64,000 nucleotides of DNA from Burkholderiales bacterium LSUCC0115 (GTDB lineage Bacteria > Pseudomonadota > Gammaproteobacteria > Burkholderiales > Burkholderiaceae_A), in NCBI GenBank assembly GCA_009646425.1, contig WJBW01000003.1, positions 62,001-126,000 of the forward strand, written 5' to 3'. A program made the translations under genes and the position numbers. Positions 18,662 to 27,168 of this stretch are shown here, piece by piece. Below the pieces are notes generated by a model. The model saw only the letters and a list, made by a program, of their open reading frames with translations, did not search any database and was not told the origin of the DNA. Position 1 is the first letter of the stretch, and every line of letters begins with the position of its first letter.

Positions 18662-19090
18662 ATGCCCAACCCTCTGACCACCCTCTTAGAAGCCCATCAT
18701 GCAGACCAACCTGTTGATGTGGCTCGATCAGCCCGACCCATCAGCCTGCCCAACCCCCTCAAGGGTACCAGCCTGTCGCCCGGCAATCGCCGATGCTTAA
18801 AGCCCGGCACCGATGCGGTGATTCGCATCGAAGTACGAGAGCCCCAACCCGAAGACGCTCCCTGGGCCGCCCTCACGCCTCGTCAATTCGAAGTCCTGCA
18901 GTGCCTGGTGGAAGGCCAGCCCACCAAGCTGATCTGTCGCACCCTGGACATGAGTGAGGGCACCGCCAAGATTCACATCAGTGCGATTCTTCGAACCTTT
19001 AATGTTCGCAATCGGGCAGAGGCGGTGATCGCGGCCCTTCGTGCAGGCTGGATTCAGCCGGTGGGACAGGCGCCCGTTTCTTCGGACTAG
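18662..19090 (+). CDS. Stand-alone LuxR-type helix-turn-helix regulator
   Basis: A 142-residue protein whose C-terminal part (about 68-130) is a complete LuxR/FixJ-type DNA-binding domain: LTPRQFEVLQCLVEGQPTKL, then MSEGTAKIHISAILRTFNV, then NRAEAVIAA. The first 65 residues are Pro/Asp-rich and show no receiver or ligand-binding domain, so it is not a normal response regulator. The ATG is preceded by a strong GAGGAGA site (18648-18654). It stands alone between the divergent metX and the convergent ptsI genes. Targets are unknown. Autoinducer control is not supported by anything seen here. Confidence 0.8.
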   Translation: MPNPLTTLLEAHHADQPVDVARSARPISLPNPLKGTSLSPGNRRCLKPGTDAVIRIEVREPQPEDAPWAALTPRQFEVLQCLVEGQPTKLICRTLDMSEGTAKIHISAILRTFNVRNRAEAVIAALRAGWIQPVGQAPVSSD

Positions 19091-19145
19091 GTCCGAGCAA
19101 ACCCAGGGACAAGACCGCCAGAGACTGCTCGGTGACCGGACCTAG
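19087..19145. repeat. Inverted repeat spanning facing stop codons of luxR-type gene and ptsI
   Basis: CTAGGTCCG at 19087-19095 is the exact reverse complement of CGGACCTAG at 19137-19145. Inside it AGCA (19096-19099) pairs with TGCT (19126-19129) after a seven-base bulge on one side. The left arm contains the TAG stop of the plus-strand regulator gene (19088-19090); the right arm contains the TAG stop of ptsI (19142-19144). The structure reads as a hairpin on both strands and could act as a bidirectional terminator or 3'-end stabiliser. No T-run is present. Confidence 0.55.
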
Positions 19146-20890
19146 ACATTGAGCTTTTGAAGCTCTGCCCGAATTTTTTTGCCTTCGGGCAGACGCAGCA
19201 AGCGTCCAACTGGGCGGCTGAGGTCGCCAAGAGTAGACCGCAAGACCACCTGTTTGACCCGCAGAATCTCAATGGGATGCATCGAAAACTCTCTCAGTCC
19301 CAGGCCCAGCAGCAGACGCGTCAGGCTGGTCTCGCCGGCCATCTCACCACACAGCGAAATCGGGGTATTGGCCCGGTCACAAGCCTTGATCACATCACGA
19401 ATGAGTCGCAGGACTGCGGGGTGCAAGGGCTCATACAGATGAGCGACCTCACTGTCGGTTCGGTCAATCGCCAGGGTGTACTGAATCAAGTCATTGGTAC
19501 CCAATGAGGCAAAGTCAATGTGGGCGACCAGACTGTCGATGGCAATCGCTGCCGAGGGCACCTCGATCATGGCGCCGACTTGTATGGCCTGATCGAAGGC
19601 CAGGCCTTGGCTGCGCAGGCTGTCCATGGCGGCCTGAATCATGCGTCGTGCGGCGATGATTTCCTGGGGGCCACTGACCAGCGGAATCATCAGCCGAATG
19701 GGTCCAAAGGCAGAGGCTCTCAGAATGGCCCGCAGCTGTGTCATGAAGAGTTCGGGCTCAGCCAGACAGAGGCGAATGGCTCTTAGTGCCAACGCCGGGT
19801 TTGTGGGATGACCACGACCAGCGGAGATGGCGGGCACATCTTTGTCGGCACCAGAGTCCAAGGTTCGGATGGTCACAGGCCTGCCGGCCATGACCAGAAT
19901 GACCTGTCGGTAGGCCTCAAACTGCTCCTCTTCGGTGGGGGGTTCCTGTCGGTTCATGAACAGGAATTCACTCCTGAAGAGCCCCACGCCATCGCAACCA
20001 GCCTCGAGCGCTGCCCTGGCGTCATCGGGTAGGTCTAGATTGGCCAGCAGTCGAATCGCTTGGCCATCGAGAGTCTTGGCTGCAACCGTCTTGAGACGCT
20101 TGAGCTTTTCTTGCTCCAAGGCCTGCTCGGCCTGCTGCGAGGCGTAGTGATCTCGCAGGGCGTCATCCAGGCTGCCGACCACCACACCGGCGCGAGCGTC
20201 CAGGACGACTTCCTCGCCCTGGCTGACCATGCCATGCAGGGTCTGAAGGCCCACCACGGCTGGCAGGCCAAGGCTTCTGGCCAGAATCGCGGTGTGGGCG
20301 GTGGGGCTACCCGAGTCGGTGGCAAAGCCTACAAACTGATGCTCACGAATCAACAGCATGTCTGCCGGGGCGATGTCCCTGGCCACCAGAATCCAAGGCA
20401 AGTCATCTGGTTGCCGAGATTGTTGGGCCAGCACGGTGGACAGGTTCTCGGTGCCCTGCAAGGCCTTGAGCACTCGTTCTACCAGCTGCTCCACATCGGC
20501 CTTGCGCTCTTTGAGATAGGCATCTTCAATGGCATCAAACTGGGCGGCGACAGCCTGAAACTGCTGCACCAGCGCCCATTCGGCATTGCAGGATTCCTTG
20601 CGAATGCGGTCAACCGTGGCCTCCACTAGCAAGGGGTCTTGAAGCACCACGGCCTGGAGGTCGATGAAGGCGCGAACCTCTGCCGCAGGCTCTTGGCCCA
20701 GAGCAGCGCGCAGCACCTCAAATTCTTCTTCGATCTGGGCAATGGCCGCCTGAAAGCGCTGAATCTCGGGCTCAATGTCCAGCGCAGCAATCTCACGGCG
20801 GGGCAGGTCAAATGAGGCTGGGGCCAGCACCCAGGCACGGCCCAGGGCCAGTCCTTCACCCACGCCAATGCCGGTGACGGACCAGGCCAC
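19142..20890 (-). CDS. ptsI: PTS enzyme I (phosphoenolpyruvate-protein phosphotransferase)
   Basis: Takes phosphate from PEP and passes it to HPr. The GTG start at 20890 lies 2 nt after the ptsH stop and gives a family-like N-terminus (AWSVTGIGVGEGLALG) and a normal 582-residue length; an in-frame extension into ptsH is not credible. The active histidine is His199 in SPTAHTAILARSLGLPAVVG, a slightly unusual form of the GxTSHTAI motif with Ala before His. The PEP-binding barrel shows GVGLFRSEFLFM, VTIRTLDSGADK, and the catalytic Cys in ISLCGEMAGE. No sugar permease gene is nearby, so the chain may serve regulation more than transport. Confidence 0.93.
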   Translation of the reverse strand: MAWSVTGIGVGEGLALGRAWVLAPASFDLPRREIAALDIEPEIQRFQAAIAQIEEEFEVLRAALGQEPAAEVRAFIDLQAVVLQDPLLVEATVDRIRKESCNAEWALVQQFQAVAAQFDAIEDAYLKERKADVEQLVERVLKALQGTENLSTVLAQQSRQPDDLPWILVARDIAPADMLLIREHQFVGFATDSGSPTAHTAILARSLGLPAVVGLQTLHGMVSQGEEVVLDARAGVVVGSLDDALRDHYASQQAEQALEQEKLKRLKTVAAKTLDGQAIRLLANLDLPDDARAALEAGCDGVGLFRSEFLFMNRQEPPTEEEQFEAYRQVILVMAGRPVTIRTLDSGADKDVPAISAGRGHPTNPALALRAIRLCLAEPELFMTQLRAILRASAFGPIRLMIPLVSGPQEIIAARRMIQAAMDSLRSQGLAFDQAIQVGAMIEVPSAAIAIDSLVAHIDFASLGTNDLIQYTLAIDRTDSEVAHLYEPLHPAVLRLIRDVIKACDRANTPISLCGEMAGETSLTRLLLGLGLREFSMHPIEILRVKQVVLRSTLGDLSRPVGRLLRLPEGKKIRAELQKLNV

Positions 20891-20892
20891 GG

Positions 20893-21162
20893 CTATTCGC
20901 CCTCGCCAAACTTGTCGTTGATGAGATGTCGCACGGCCGCCATGGCCTCCTCCTCGCGATCGCCATGGCATTCGATCTCGATCTCGGTACCCGGGCCAGC
21001 GGCCAGCATGGTCACGCCCAAGACACTCTTGGCATTGATGCGCTTGGTGCCACGGGTAAGCCAGACCTCGCAGGGAAATTGCGTGGCGGTCTGAGAGAGT
21101 TTGCTCGAGGCCCGAAGGTGCAGGCCCAGTTTGTTGATGATGGTGATGGTCGACTTGATCAT
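20893..21162 (-). CDS. ptsH: PTS phosphocarrier protein HPr
   Basis: An 89-residue HPr. Phospho-acceptor His15 lies in NKLGLHLRASSKL, with Leu where many family members have Ala (GLHARA). The regulatory serine Ser46 is present in INAKSVLGV, so phosphorylation by an HPr kinase encoded elsewhere is possible. The start ATG overlaps the TGA of the EIIA gene (ATGA), and ptsI begins 2 nt after its stop, showing a tightly coupled EIIA-HPr-EI unit. Confidence 0.94.
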   Translation of the reverse strand: MIKSTITIINKLGLHLRASSKLSQTATQFPCEVWLTRGTKRINAKSVLGVTMLAAGPGTEIEIECHGDREEEAMAAVRHLINDKFGEGE

Positions 21163-21590
21163 GCAGGGACGTCCTCGTCTTGCATCAGGCTACAGCAACC
21201 CTGGCCTGGGTCTTGCAGCAGCTTATCGACCAGCTCGCGGGCGGGCAGCTCTCGATAGGTCAGCGCCCTCAGCAGGCCGGGCAGACTGACTCCCGCCAAG
21301 CCCAGACCATGGACTTCAGCCAAGGTTTTTAGTTGTTTGAGCCAGAGCTGTGCACCGTTGGCTGGTGTGGCACCCAGCAGGTCGGTGATGACCAACACCT
21401 CGGAGGGCTTGCGGTGTTCTTGCCAGAGCTGCGCCAGGGCGTCGGCCACTTGCTGGGGTGTCTGGCTGCTCAGGACATCGACCACGATGACATCGGAGAG
21501 CTTTTGCCCAAAGCCATGACAGGCCACGGCATGCAGGGCCGAGCCCAGTGGCGCATGACAGACTAAAAAGAGTTGGGTCGAGTGGGCCAT
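21159..21590 (-). CDS. PTS EIIA component, mannose/ManX-type
   Basis: A 143-residue EIIA-Man-fold protein. The phosphorylated histidine is His12 in FLVCHAPLGSALHAVA, and the conserved TDLLGATPANGAQLW block forms the active-site loop. No IIB, IIC or IID gene lies nearby. In many Betaproteobacteria this EIIA, HPr and EI form a permease-less chain thought to be regulatory; its role here is inferred from that. It lies 12 nt after gshB and overlaps ptsH by 4 nt. Confidence 0.88.
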   Translation of the reverse strand: MAHSTQLFLVCHAPLGSALHAVACHGFGQKLSDVIVVDVLSSQTPQQVADALAQLWQEHRKPSEVLVITDLLGATPANGAQLWLKQLKTLAEVHGLGLAGVSLPGLLRALTYRELPARELVDKLLQDPGQGCCSLMQDEDVPA

Positions 21591-21602
21591 CTGAACGCCA
21601 TT

Positions 21603-22568
21603 CTAGGCGAGCCGGGCCTCAATCGCCTGGATAAACGCCTGGGCCACATCAAAGCCAGTCTGGGTGGTGATCTCTCGAAACCCCGTTGGGCTGGTGACAT
21701 TGACCTCGGTCAGGTGGTCGCCGATCACATCCAAACCGACCAGAAACAAACCCCTCTGGGCCAGAATGGGGCCCAAGGTGTTGGCGATCTCCAAGTCTCG
21801 GTCTGTCAGTGGCCTGGCCTCCCCTCGACCGCCCGTAGCCAGGTTGCCGCGTGACGCACCGGCAGGCGGAATCCGGGCCAAAGCGTAGGGCACTGGCTTG
21901 CCATTAATCAGCAAGATGCGTTTATCGCCATCGACGATCTGAGGCAGCCACTGCTGACCCATGATGGCTCGGCGCCCGTGGTCGGTCAGGGTCTCTAGGA
22001 TCACTGGCAGGTTGGGGTCGGTGGCCTGGGTGACAAAAATGCCACTGCCGCCCATGGCATCGAGTGGCTTGAAGACCACCTTGTCATGATCTTTTGCAAA
22101 CTGACTGAGCTGGCTCATGCAGGCGCTCACCACCGTGGTCGGCGTGAACTGACTGAATTCCAGTGCGGCCAATTTCTCGCCGTGATCACGCAAGGCGGCC
22201 GGCTGATTCATCACCCAGACACCCGTGCGTGCCATCACATCCAACAACTGGGTCGCCACCAGAAAATCCACGTCAAAGGGTGGGTCCTTGCGCATGAGTA
22301 CGACATCGAAGTCCTGGGCCTGGTAAGTCTGTTCAGACACGACCTGACACCAGGGGTCCGCATCCTGCGGCTGGTCTGCCATTCGCAGGCCACGGGCCTT
22401 GATGGCCACCTGGGTCTGTCCATTGCGCGTCTGAGCCGAGAGGTCTGTGGGCTCACAGGCAAAGACTTCGTGACCCCGAGACTGCGCAGCCGCCATCATG
22501 GCAACCGTGGAGTCTTTGTAGGCCTTGAAGGTCTCGATTGGGTCCGCAACAAAAAGCAGTCTGGCCAT
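21603..22568 (-). CDS. gshB: Glutathione synthetase
   Basis: ATP-grasp enzyme of 321 residues that adds glycine to gamma-glutamylcysteine. The N-terminal domain starts LLFVADPIETFKAYKDSTVA. ATP-grasp features are VVFKPLDAMGGSGIF (about residues 165-179), QQWLPQIVDGDKRILLINGK, and the metal-binding end EVNVTSPTGFREI. The glycine-rich loop PAGASRGNLATGG is intact. It follows gshA by 5 nt, completing the two-step glutathione pathway. Confidence 0.96.
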   Translation of the reverse strand: MARLLFVADPIETFKAYKDSTVAMMAAAQSRGHEVFACEPTDLSAQTRNGQTQVAIKARGLRMADQPQDADPWCQVVSEQTYQAQDFDVVLMRKDPPFDVDFLVATQLLDVMARTGVWVMNQPAALRDHGEKLAALEFSQFTPTTVVSACMSQLSQFAKDHDKVVFKPLDAMGGSGIFVTQATDPNLPVILETLTDHGRRAIMGQQWLPQIVDGDKRILLINGKPVPYALARIPPAGASRGNLATGGRGEARPLTDRDLEIANTLGPILAQRGLFLVGLDVIGDHLTEVNVTSPTGFREITTQTGFDVAQAFIQAIEARLA

Positions 22569-22573
22569 GGGTG

Positions 22574-23887
22574 TCAGACCTTCTGAGCAGCAGGGTGCGT
22601 AGCCTCTAGCTCTCGGGATGCGGCCAAAAGGGCCAGCCGCGAGATAACCCCGTAGAGGTAGAGACGATTTGGCGCAGCATCGGGATCGCCATTGACGACG
22701 GGCTGTTGGCAGCCCTCTTCAAAAGGCAGTGGTACGAACCGAGCACCCGGTGCGTTCAGGTTCTCGTCTGGTCCACGCTCGGAGTGCACCCGGTAAAAGC
22801 CACCGACCACAAACCGGTCGACCATGTAGACCACGGGCTCGGCCACGGACTCGCCCTCTGGCTGCAAGACGGTCTCGAAAGAGTGCACACCCTCTTGAAT
22901 CAAAACGTCCGAAACCGACTGGCCCTCTTTGATGACAGACATCTTGTTGCGTTGTTTGCGATTGAGGTTTCTGACCTCGCTGGCATCTTTGACGGTCATG
23001 ATGCCCATGCCATAGGTCCCCGCATCGGCCTTGACCACCACGAAGGGCGTCTGGGAGATGCCGTGCTCGGCGTACTTCTGACGAATGCGGGCCAACATGG
23101 CGTCGACTTTTTCCGCCACGCACTCCTCACCCACCCGGGCCTGAAAGTCCACGCCTTGGCACTGGTCAAAAAAGCTGTCGATCAGCCATGGGTCGATCTG
23201 CAGACGTTCAGCAAATTCGCTGGCGACCTCTTGATAGGCCGCGAAATGTGCACTCTTGCGGCGAGTGGCCCAGCCTGCATGCAAGGGTGGAAAGAGCCGC
23301 TGCCCGGACAGGCCTTGCAGAATCTCGGGCACCCCAGCAGACAGATCGTTGTTCAAAAGAATCAGGCAAGGATCGAAGTCTTTGACCATCAGCCGACTGC
23401 CCGCGCGAACCAAAGGCTCTAGAGTCAGGTTCACAGGCTGGCCGTCAGGCAAGGCCAGAGATAGCTCTGTTGTCTGCGTGATCTCGGGCATCAGGCTGCC
23501 TACCCGCACCTGCAGGCCGGCCTGCTGCAGCATGCCAGCCAGTCTAACCACGTTGGCCAGATAAAACGCATTGCGGGTGTGGTTCTCTGGGATCAAGACC
23601 ACCCGACGAATGTCTGGGCAATGGGTCTCAATGGACGCCATCAGGGCCTGCACCGTGACGGGCAGGGCTGTCTCGCTCAGGTTGTTAAAACCACCTGGAA
23701 ACAGGTTGGTGTCGACGGGGGCCAATTTGAAGCAGGCGTTGCGAAGATCAACCGATCCATAAAAGGGGGGGCGATGGTTGCGCCACTGGGCTCTGAACCA
23801 GTGCTCAATGTCGGCGCTGTGATCCAGAACGCTTCTCTCCAGGTCCCGCAGGCGACCACAGAGGCTGGTTTGTAGTTGGGGAATCAT
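22574..23887 (-). CDS. gshA: Glutamate-cysteine ligase, betaproteobacterial/Acidithiobacillus type
   Basis: First enzyme of glutathione synthesis, in the form represented by TIGR02049, unrelated in sequence to the E. coli enzyme. The 437-residue product has the family blocks SVDLRNACFKLAPVDTNLFP, VLIPENHTRNAFYL, VVVKADAGTYGMGIMTVKD (ATP-grasp-like), and FYRVHSERGPDENLNAPG. The ATG at 23887 is chosen because GGGAGA lies 4-9 nt upstream and the family N-terminus (MIPQLQTSL) fits; a GTG at 23914 would extend it by nine unsupported residues. It heads the gshA-gshB-EIIA-ptsH-ptsI run, just after the amtB terminator. Confidence 0.93.
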   Translation of the reverse strand: MIPQLQTSLCGRLRDLERSVLDHSADIEHWFRAQWRNHRPPFYGSVDLRNACFKLAPVDTNLFPGGFNNLSETALPVTVQALMASIETHCPDIRRVVLIPENHTRNAFYLANVVRLAGMLQQAGLQVRVGSLMPEITQTTELSLALPDGQPVNLTLEPLVRAGSRLMVKDFDPCLILLNNDLSAGVPEILQGLSGQRLFPPLHAGWATRRKSAHFAAYQEVASEFAERLQIDPWLIDSFFDQCQGVDFQARVGEECVAEKVDAMLARIRQKYAEHGISQTPFVVVKADAGTYGMGIMTVKDASEVRNLNRKQRNKMSVIKEGQSVSDVLIQEGVHSFETVLQPEGESVAEPVVYMVDRFVVGGFYRVHSERGPDENLNAPGARFVPLPFEEGCQQPVVNGDPDAAPNRLYLYGVISRLALLAASRELEATHPAAQKV

Positions 23888-23914
23888 GATCTCCCGCATT
23901 GTAGTCTTCGCCAC

Positions 23915-23952
23915 AAAAAAACCCGCGATCCCTTTTGAGGGAGACCGCGGGT
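23915..23952 (-). terminator. Intrinsic terminator downstream of amtB
   Basis: On the minus strand CCCGCG plus TCCC pair with GGGA plus CGCGGG around a short A-rich loop, directly followed by seven T residues (the A-run at 23915-23921 on the plus strand). This is a classic rho-independent terminator that ends the porin-glnK-amtB transcript and insulates it from gshA. Confidence 0.85.
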
Positions 23953-24002
23953 CCAGGAGCGACCGGGAGGAGAGGCCGGTCTTAGGAGAACTTCAACTTC
24001 AA

Positions 24003-25379
24003 TTACATGTAGTAGGCCTTCTCACCGTGTGAGGTGATGTCCAGACCCTCACGCTCTTCTTCTTCGGTGACACGCAGACCCACCACCATGTCAACGATCT
24101 TGTAGGCGATCAGAGCGACCACTGCAGAGACCACCATGGTGATGATCACGCCTTCGGCCTGAATAGCGACCTGGCTGGCAATGGAGAAGTCGGGCTTGCC
24201 GGTACCGCCCAGACCAGGCGCAGTGAACACGCCGGTCAACAGGGCACCCAGGATGCCGCCGATGCCGTGGACACCGAAGACGTCCAGAGAGTCATCAGCG
24301 CCCAAGATTTTCTTCAGGCTGGAGACGGCCCACAGGCAGACCAGACCAGAGATGCCGCCGATGACGATGGCACCCATGATGCCGACCGAGCCACAGGCTG
24401 GGGTGATGGCCACCAGACCAGCCACGGCGCCTGAGGCTGCACCCAGCATCGAGGCTTTGCCACGGAACAGGGCTTCACCAGCAGACCAAGTCAGCACAGC
24501 AGCAGCGGTTGCGAACAGGGTGTTGGCAAAGGCCAGGGTTGCACCAGATGTGGCTTCCAGGTTGGATCCGGCGTTAAAGCCGAACCAGCCCACCCACAGC
24601 ATCGAAGCACCGATCATGGTCATGGTCAGGGAGTGCGGAGGCATGGGCTCTTTGCCGAAGCCAACGCGCTTGCCCAGCATGTAGGCGCCGACCAGGCCAG
24701 CCACACCAGCGTTGATGTGAACCACTGTGCCGCCAGCGAAGTCCAGAGCGCCTTTGCCCAGCAGGTAGCCACCAGGACCCCAGACCATGTGTGCAATGGG
24801 CAGGTAGCAGAAGGTGAACCAGAGCACCGAGAAGAGCAGAACGGCTGAGAACTTCACACGCTCAGCAAACGATCCCACGATCAGCGCACAGGTGATGCCT
24901 GCGAAGGTGCACTGGAAGGCGACAAAGATCATCTCGGGAATCTTGACCGTCGCCGTGAAGGTGTCGGCCAGTGAATCAGCGGTCACGCCAGCCAAGAAGA
25001 GCTTGGAGAAGCCACCAATGATCGGGCCACCTTCGGTGAAGGCCACGCTGTAGCCATAGACGGCCCACAGCACGCTGATGAGCGAGAAGACCACCATGAC
25101 CTGCATCAGAACGGACAACATGTTCTTGGTACGAACCAGGCCACCGTAGAACAGGGCCAGACCAGGAATGGCCATAAAGGTCACCAACAGGGTGGAGACC
25201 ATCATCCAGGCCACGTCGCCTTTAACGACTTCGACCTTTGGAGCTGCTGCTGCGGCCGTGGTTGCAACGGCTGCTGCTGCGTCGGGTGCTGCCTGGGCGA
25301 GGACAGGCAATGCGATGCCTGCTGCTGCCAGACCGAGTAGCCCTTTGAGGCCACTCGAGAGAAGAGAAGTGTGTTTCAT
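24003..25379 (-). CDS. amtB: Ammonium transporter AmtB
   Basis: Trimeric ammonium channel of the inner membrane. The 458-residue product has an N-terminal signal-like segment ending around VLAQAAP, an Ala-rich linker, and eleven predicted membrane helices. Family markers include FYGGLVRTKNMLSVLMQ, GSFAERVKF, DFAGGTVVHINAGVAGLVGA (pore His), GWFGFNAGSNL, and VFGVHGIGGILGALLTG (second pore His). The ATG at 25379 has GAGGA just upstream; a GTG four codons earlier is less likely. It lies 26 nt after glnK, and GlnK is expected to block AmtB when nitrogen is ample. Confidence 0.96.
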   Translation of the reverse strand: MKHTSLLSSGLKGLLGLAAAGIALPVLAQAAPDAAAAVATTAAAAAPKVEVVKGDVAWMMVSTLLVTFMAIPGLALFYGGLVRTKNMLSVLMQVMVVFSLISVLWAVYGYSVAFTEGGPIIGGFSKLFLAGVTADSLADTFTATVKIPEMIFVAFQCTFAGITCALIVGSFAERVKFSAVLLFSVLWFTFCYLPIAHMVWGPGGYLLGKGALDFAGGTVVHINAGVAGLVGAYMLGKRVGFGKEPMPPHSLTMTMIGASMLWVGWFGFNAGSNLEATSGATLAFANTLFATAAAVLTWSAGEALFRGKASMLGAASGAVAGLVAITPACGSVGIMGAIVIGGISGLVCLWAVSSLKKILGADDSLDVFGVHGIGGILGALLTGVFTAPGLGGTGKPDFSIASQVAIQAEGVIITMVVSAVVALIAYKIVDMVVGLRVTEEEEREGLDITSHGEKAYYM

Positions 25380-25405
25380 GATTGTCCTCACTGAATGGAT
25401 TGGGC

Positions 25406-26574
<1,169 letters not shown>

Positions 26575-26613
26575 TTGTTTAACTCCTGTAGAAGGTTGGG
26601 CTCCACACTAGTA

Positions 26614-26628
26614 GCGAAAGCCGTGCCA
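26614..26628 (-). promoter_or_regulatory. Candidate sigma-54 (-24/-12) promoter for porin-glnK-amtB
   Basis: The minus strand reads TGGCACGGCTTTCGC. The invariant GG and GC dinucleotides are exactly 10 nt apart, and TGGCACG matches the -24 consensus perfectly; the -12 part has TCGC for TTGC. Transcription would start near 26602, leaving a leader of about 28 nt that includes the CAGGAG ribosome-binding site. Confidence 0.75.
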
Positions 26629-26700
26629 ACTGTTTTGTGGGCAAAAACCCTGGTTTTCTGGGGTTGGCGAGCTTTTTGGTGCGCTGAATTGGTGATCTCT

Positions 26701-26715
26701 GCACCGCTATGGGGC
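26701..26715. promoter_or_regulatory. Possible second NtrC-binding site
   Basis: GCACC-N5-GGGGC differs by one base from the NtrC dyad GCACC-N5-GGTGC. Its centre lies about 106 bp upstream of the predicted sigma-54 start and 39 bp from the stronger site. A weaker related sequence is at 26681-26695. Confidence 0.45.
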
Positions 26716-26739
26716 GTGATCTGCCCGACTTCACACATG

Positions 26740-26754
26740 GCACCAAGTCGGTGC
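26740..26754. promoter_or_regulatory. Candidate NtrC-binding site (perfect dyad)
   Basis: GCACC-AAGTC-GGTGC is a perfect inverted repeat matching the enterobacterial NtrC site (GCACC-N5-GGTGC). Its centre is about 145 bp upstream of the predicted sigma-54 start, a usual enhancer distance. It points to nitrogen control of the porin-glnK-amtB operon. Confidence 0.65.
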
Positions 26755-26815
26755 GATGGTGGGGTTGATCCAAGCAGCCCCTTGAGATGACATCAGCCCG
26801 TGCTAAATTTCAGAC

Positions 26816-27079
26816 ATGCCCAAGTTCTCTATGCCCGAACTCCCCCCCGTCTTTGCGGACCTGCAAAAGAAGGTCGCTGACGTCATGGCGAGTGGCCCTG
26901 CCGCCGATGTGGAAAAGCACATGAAGCAGGCGCTCTCGGTGGCTCTGTCCAAACTGGACCTCGTCTCACGCGAGGAGTTTGAGCAGCAACAGCTGGCCTT
27001 GGCCCGCGCCCAGGCTCAGCTCAAGACGCTCGAGGCCCGCCTGGCAGAGCTTCAGTCGGCTGAACCTTCTAAGACCTAA
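26816..27079 (+). CDS. ubiK: UbiK/BMFP family ubiquinone biosynthesis accessory factor
   Basis: An 87-residue protein of the BMFP family (PF04380). UbiK in E. coli helps the soluble Ubi complex under aerobic conditions. The N-terminal half is an amphipathic helix (FADLQKKVADVMASGPAADV), and the C-terminal half (about 52-82) is a coiled coil with LVSREEFEQQQ and LARAQAQLKTLEARLAEL. The family block SKLDLVSREEFEQQ is well conserved. It is divergent from the porin operon, and comM follows 89 nt downstream. No ribosome-binding site is clear. Confidence 0.85.
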   Translation: MPKFSMPELPPVFADLQKKVADVMASGPAADVEKHMKQALSVALSKLDLVSREEFEQQQLALARAQAQLKTLEARLAELQSAEPSKT

Positions 27080-27168
27080 ACCAAATAGCGGCCGCAGGCA
27101 GCAGAGACCCTGCCGTTAGATCCATTGGTGGATAGCCTCGTGGAGAGGGCCTACGCAGACTGCTGCGC

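Noticed and set aside
18662-19090. Quorum-sensing LuxR receptor
   Set aside because: There is no autoinducer-binding domain and no luxI-like gene in the window.
20891-20971. N-terminal extension of ptsI over ptsH
   Set aside because: It overlaps HPr coding sequence; the GTG at 20890 gives the normal enzyme I length and N-terminus.
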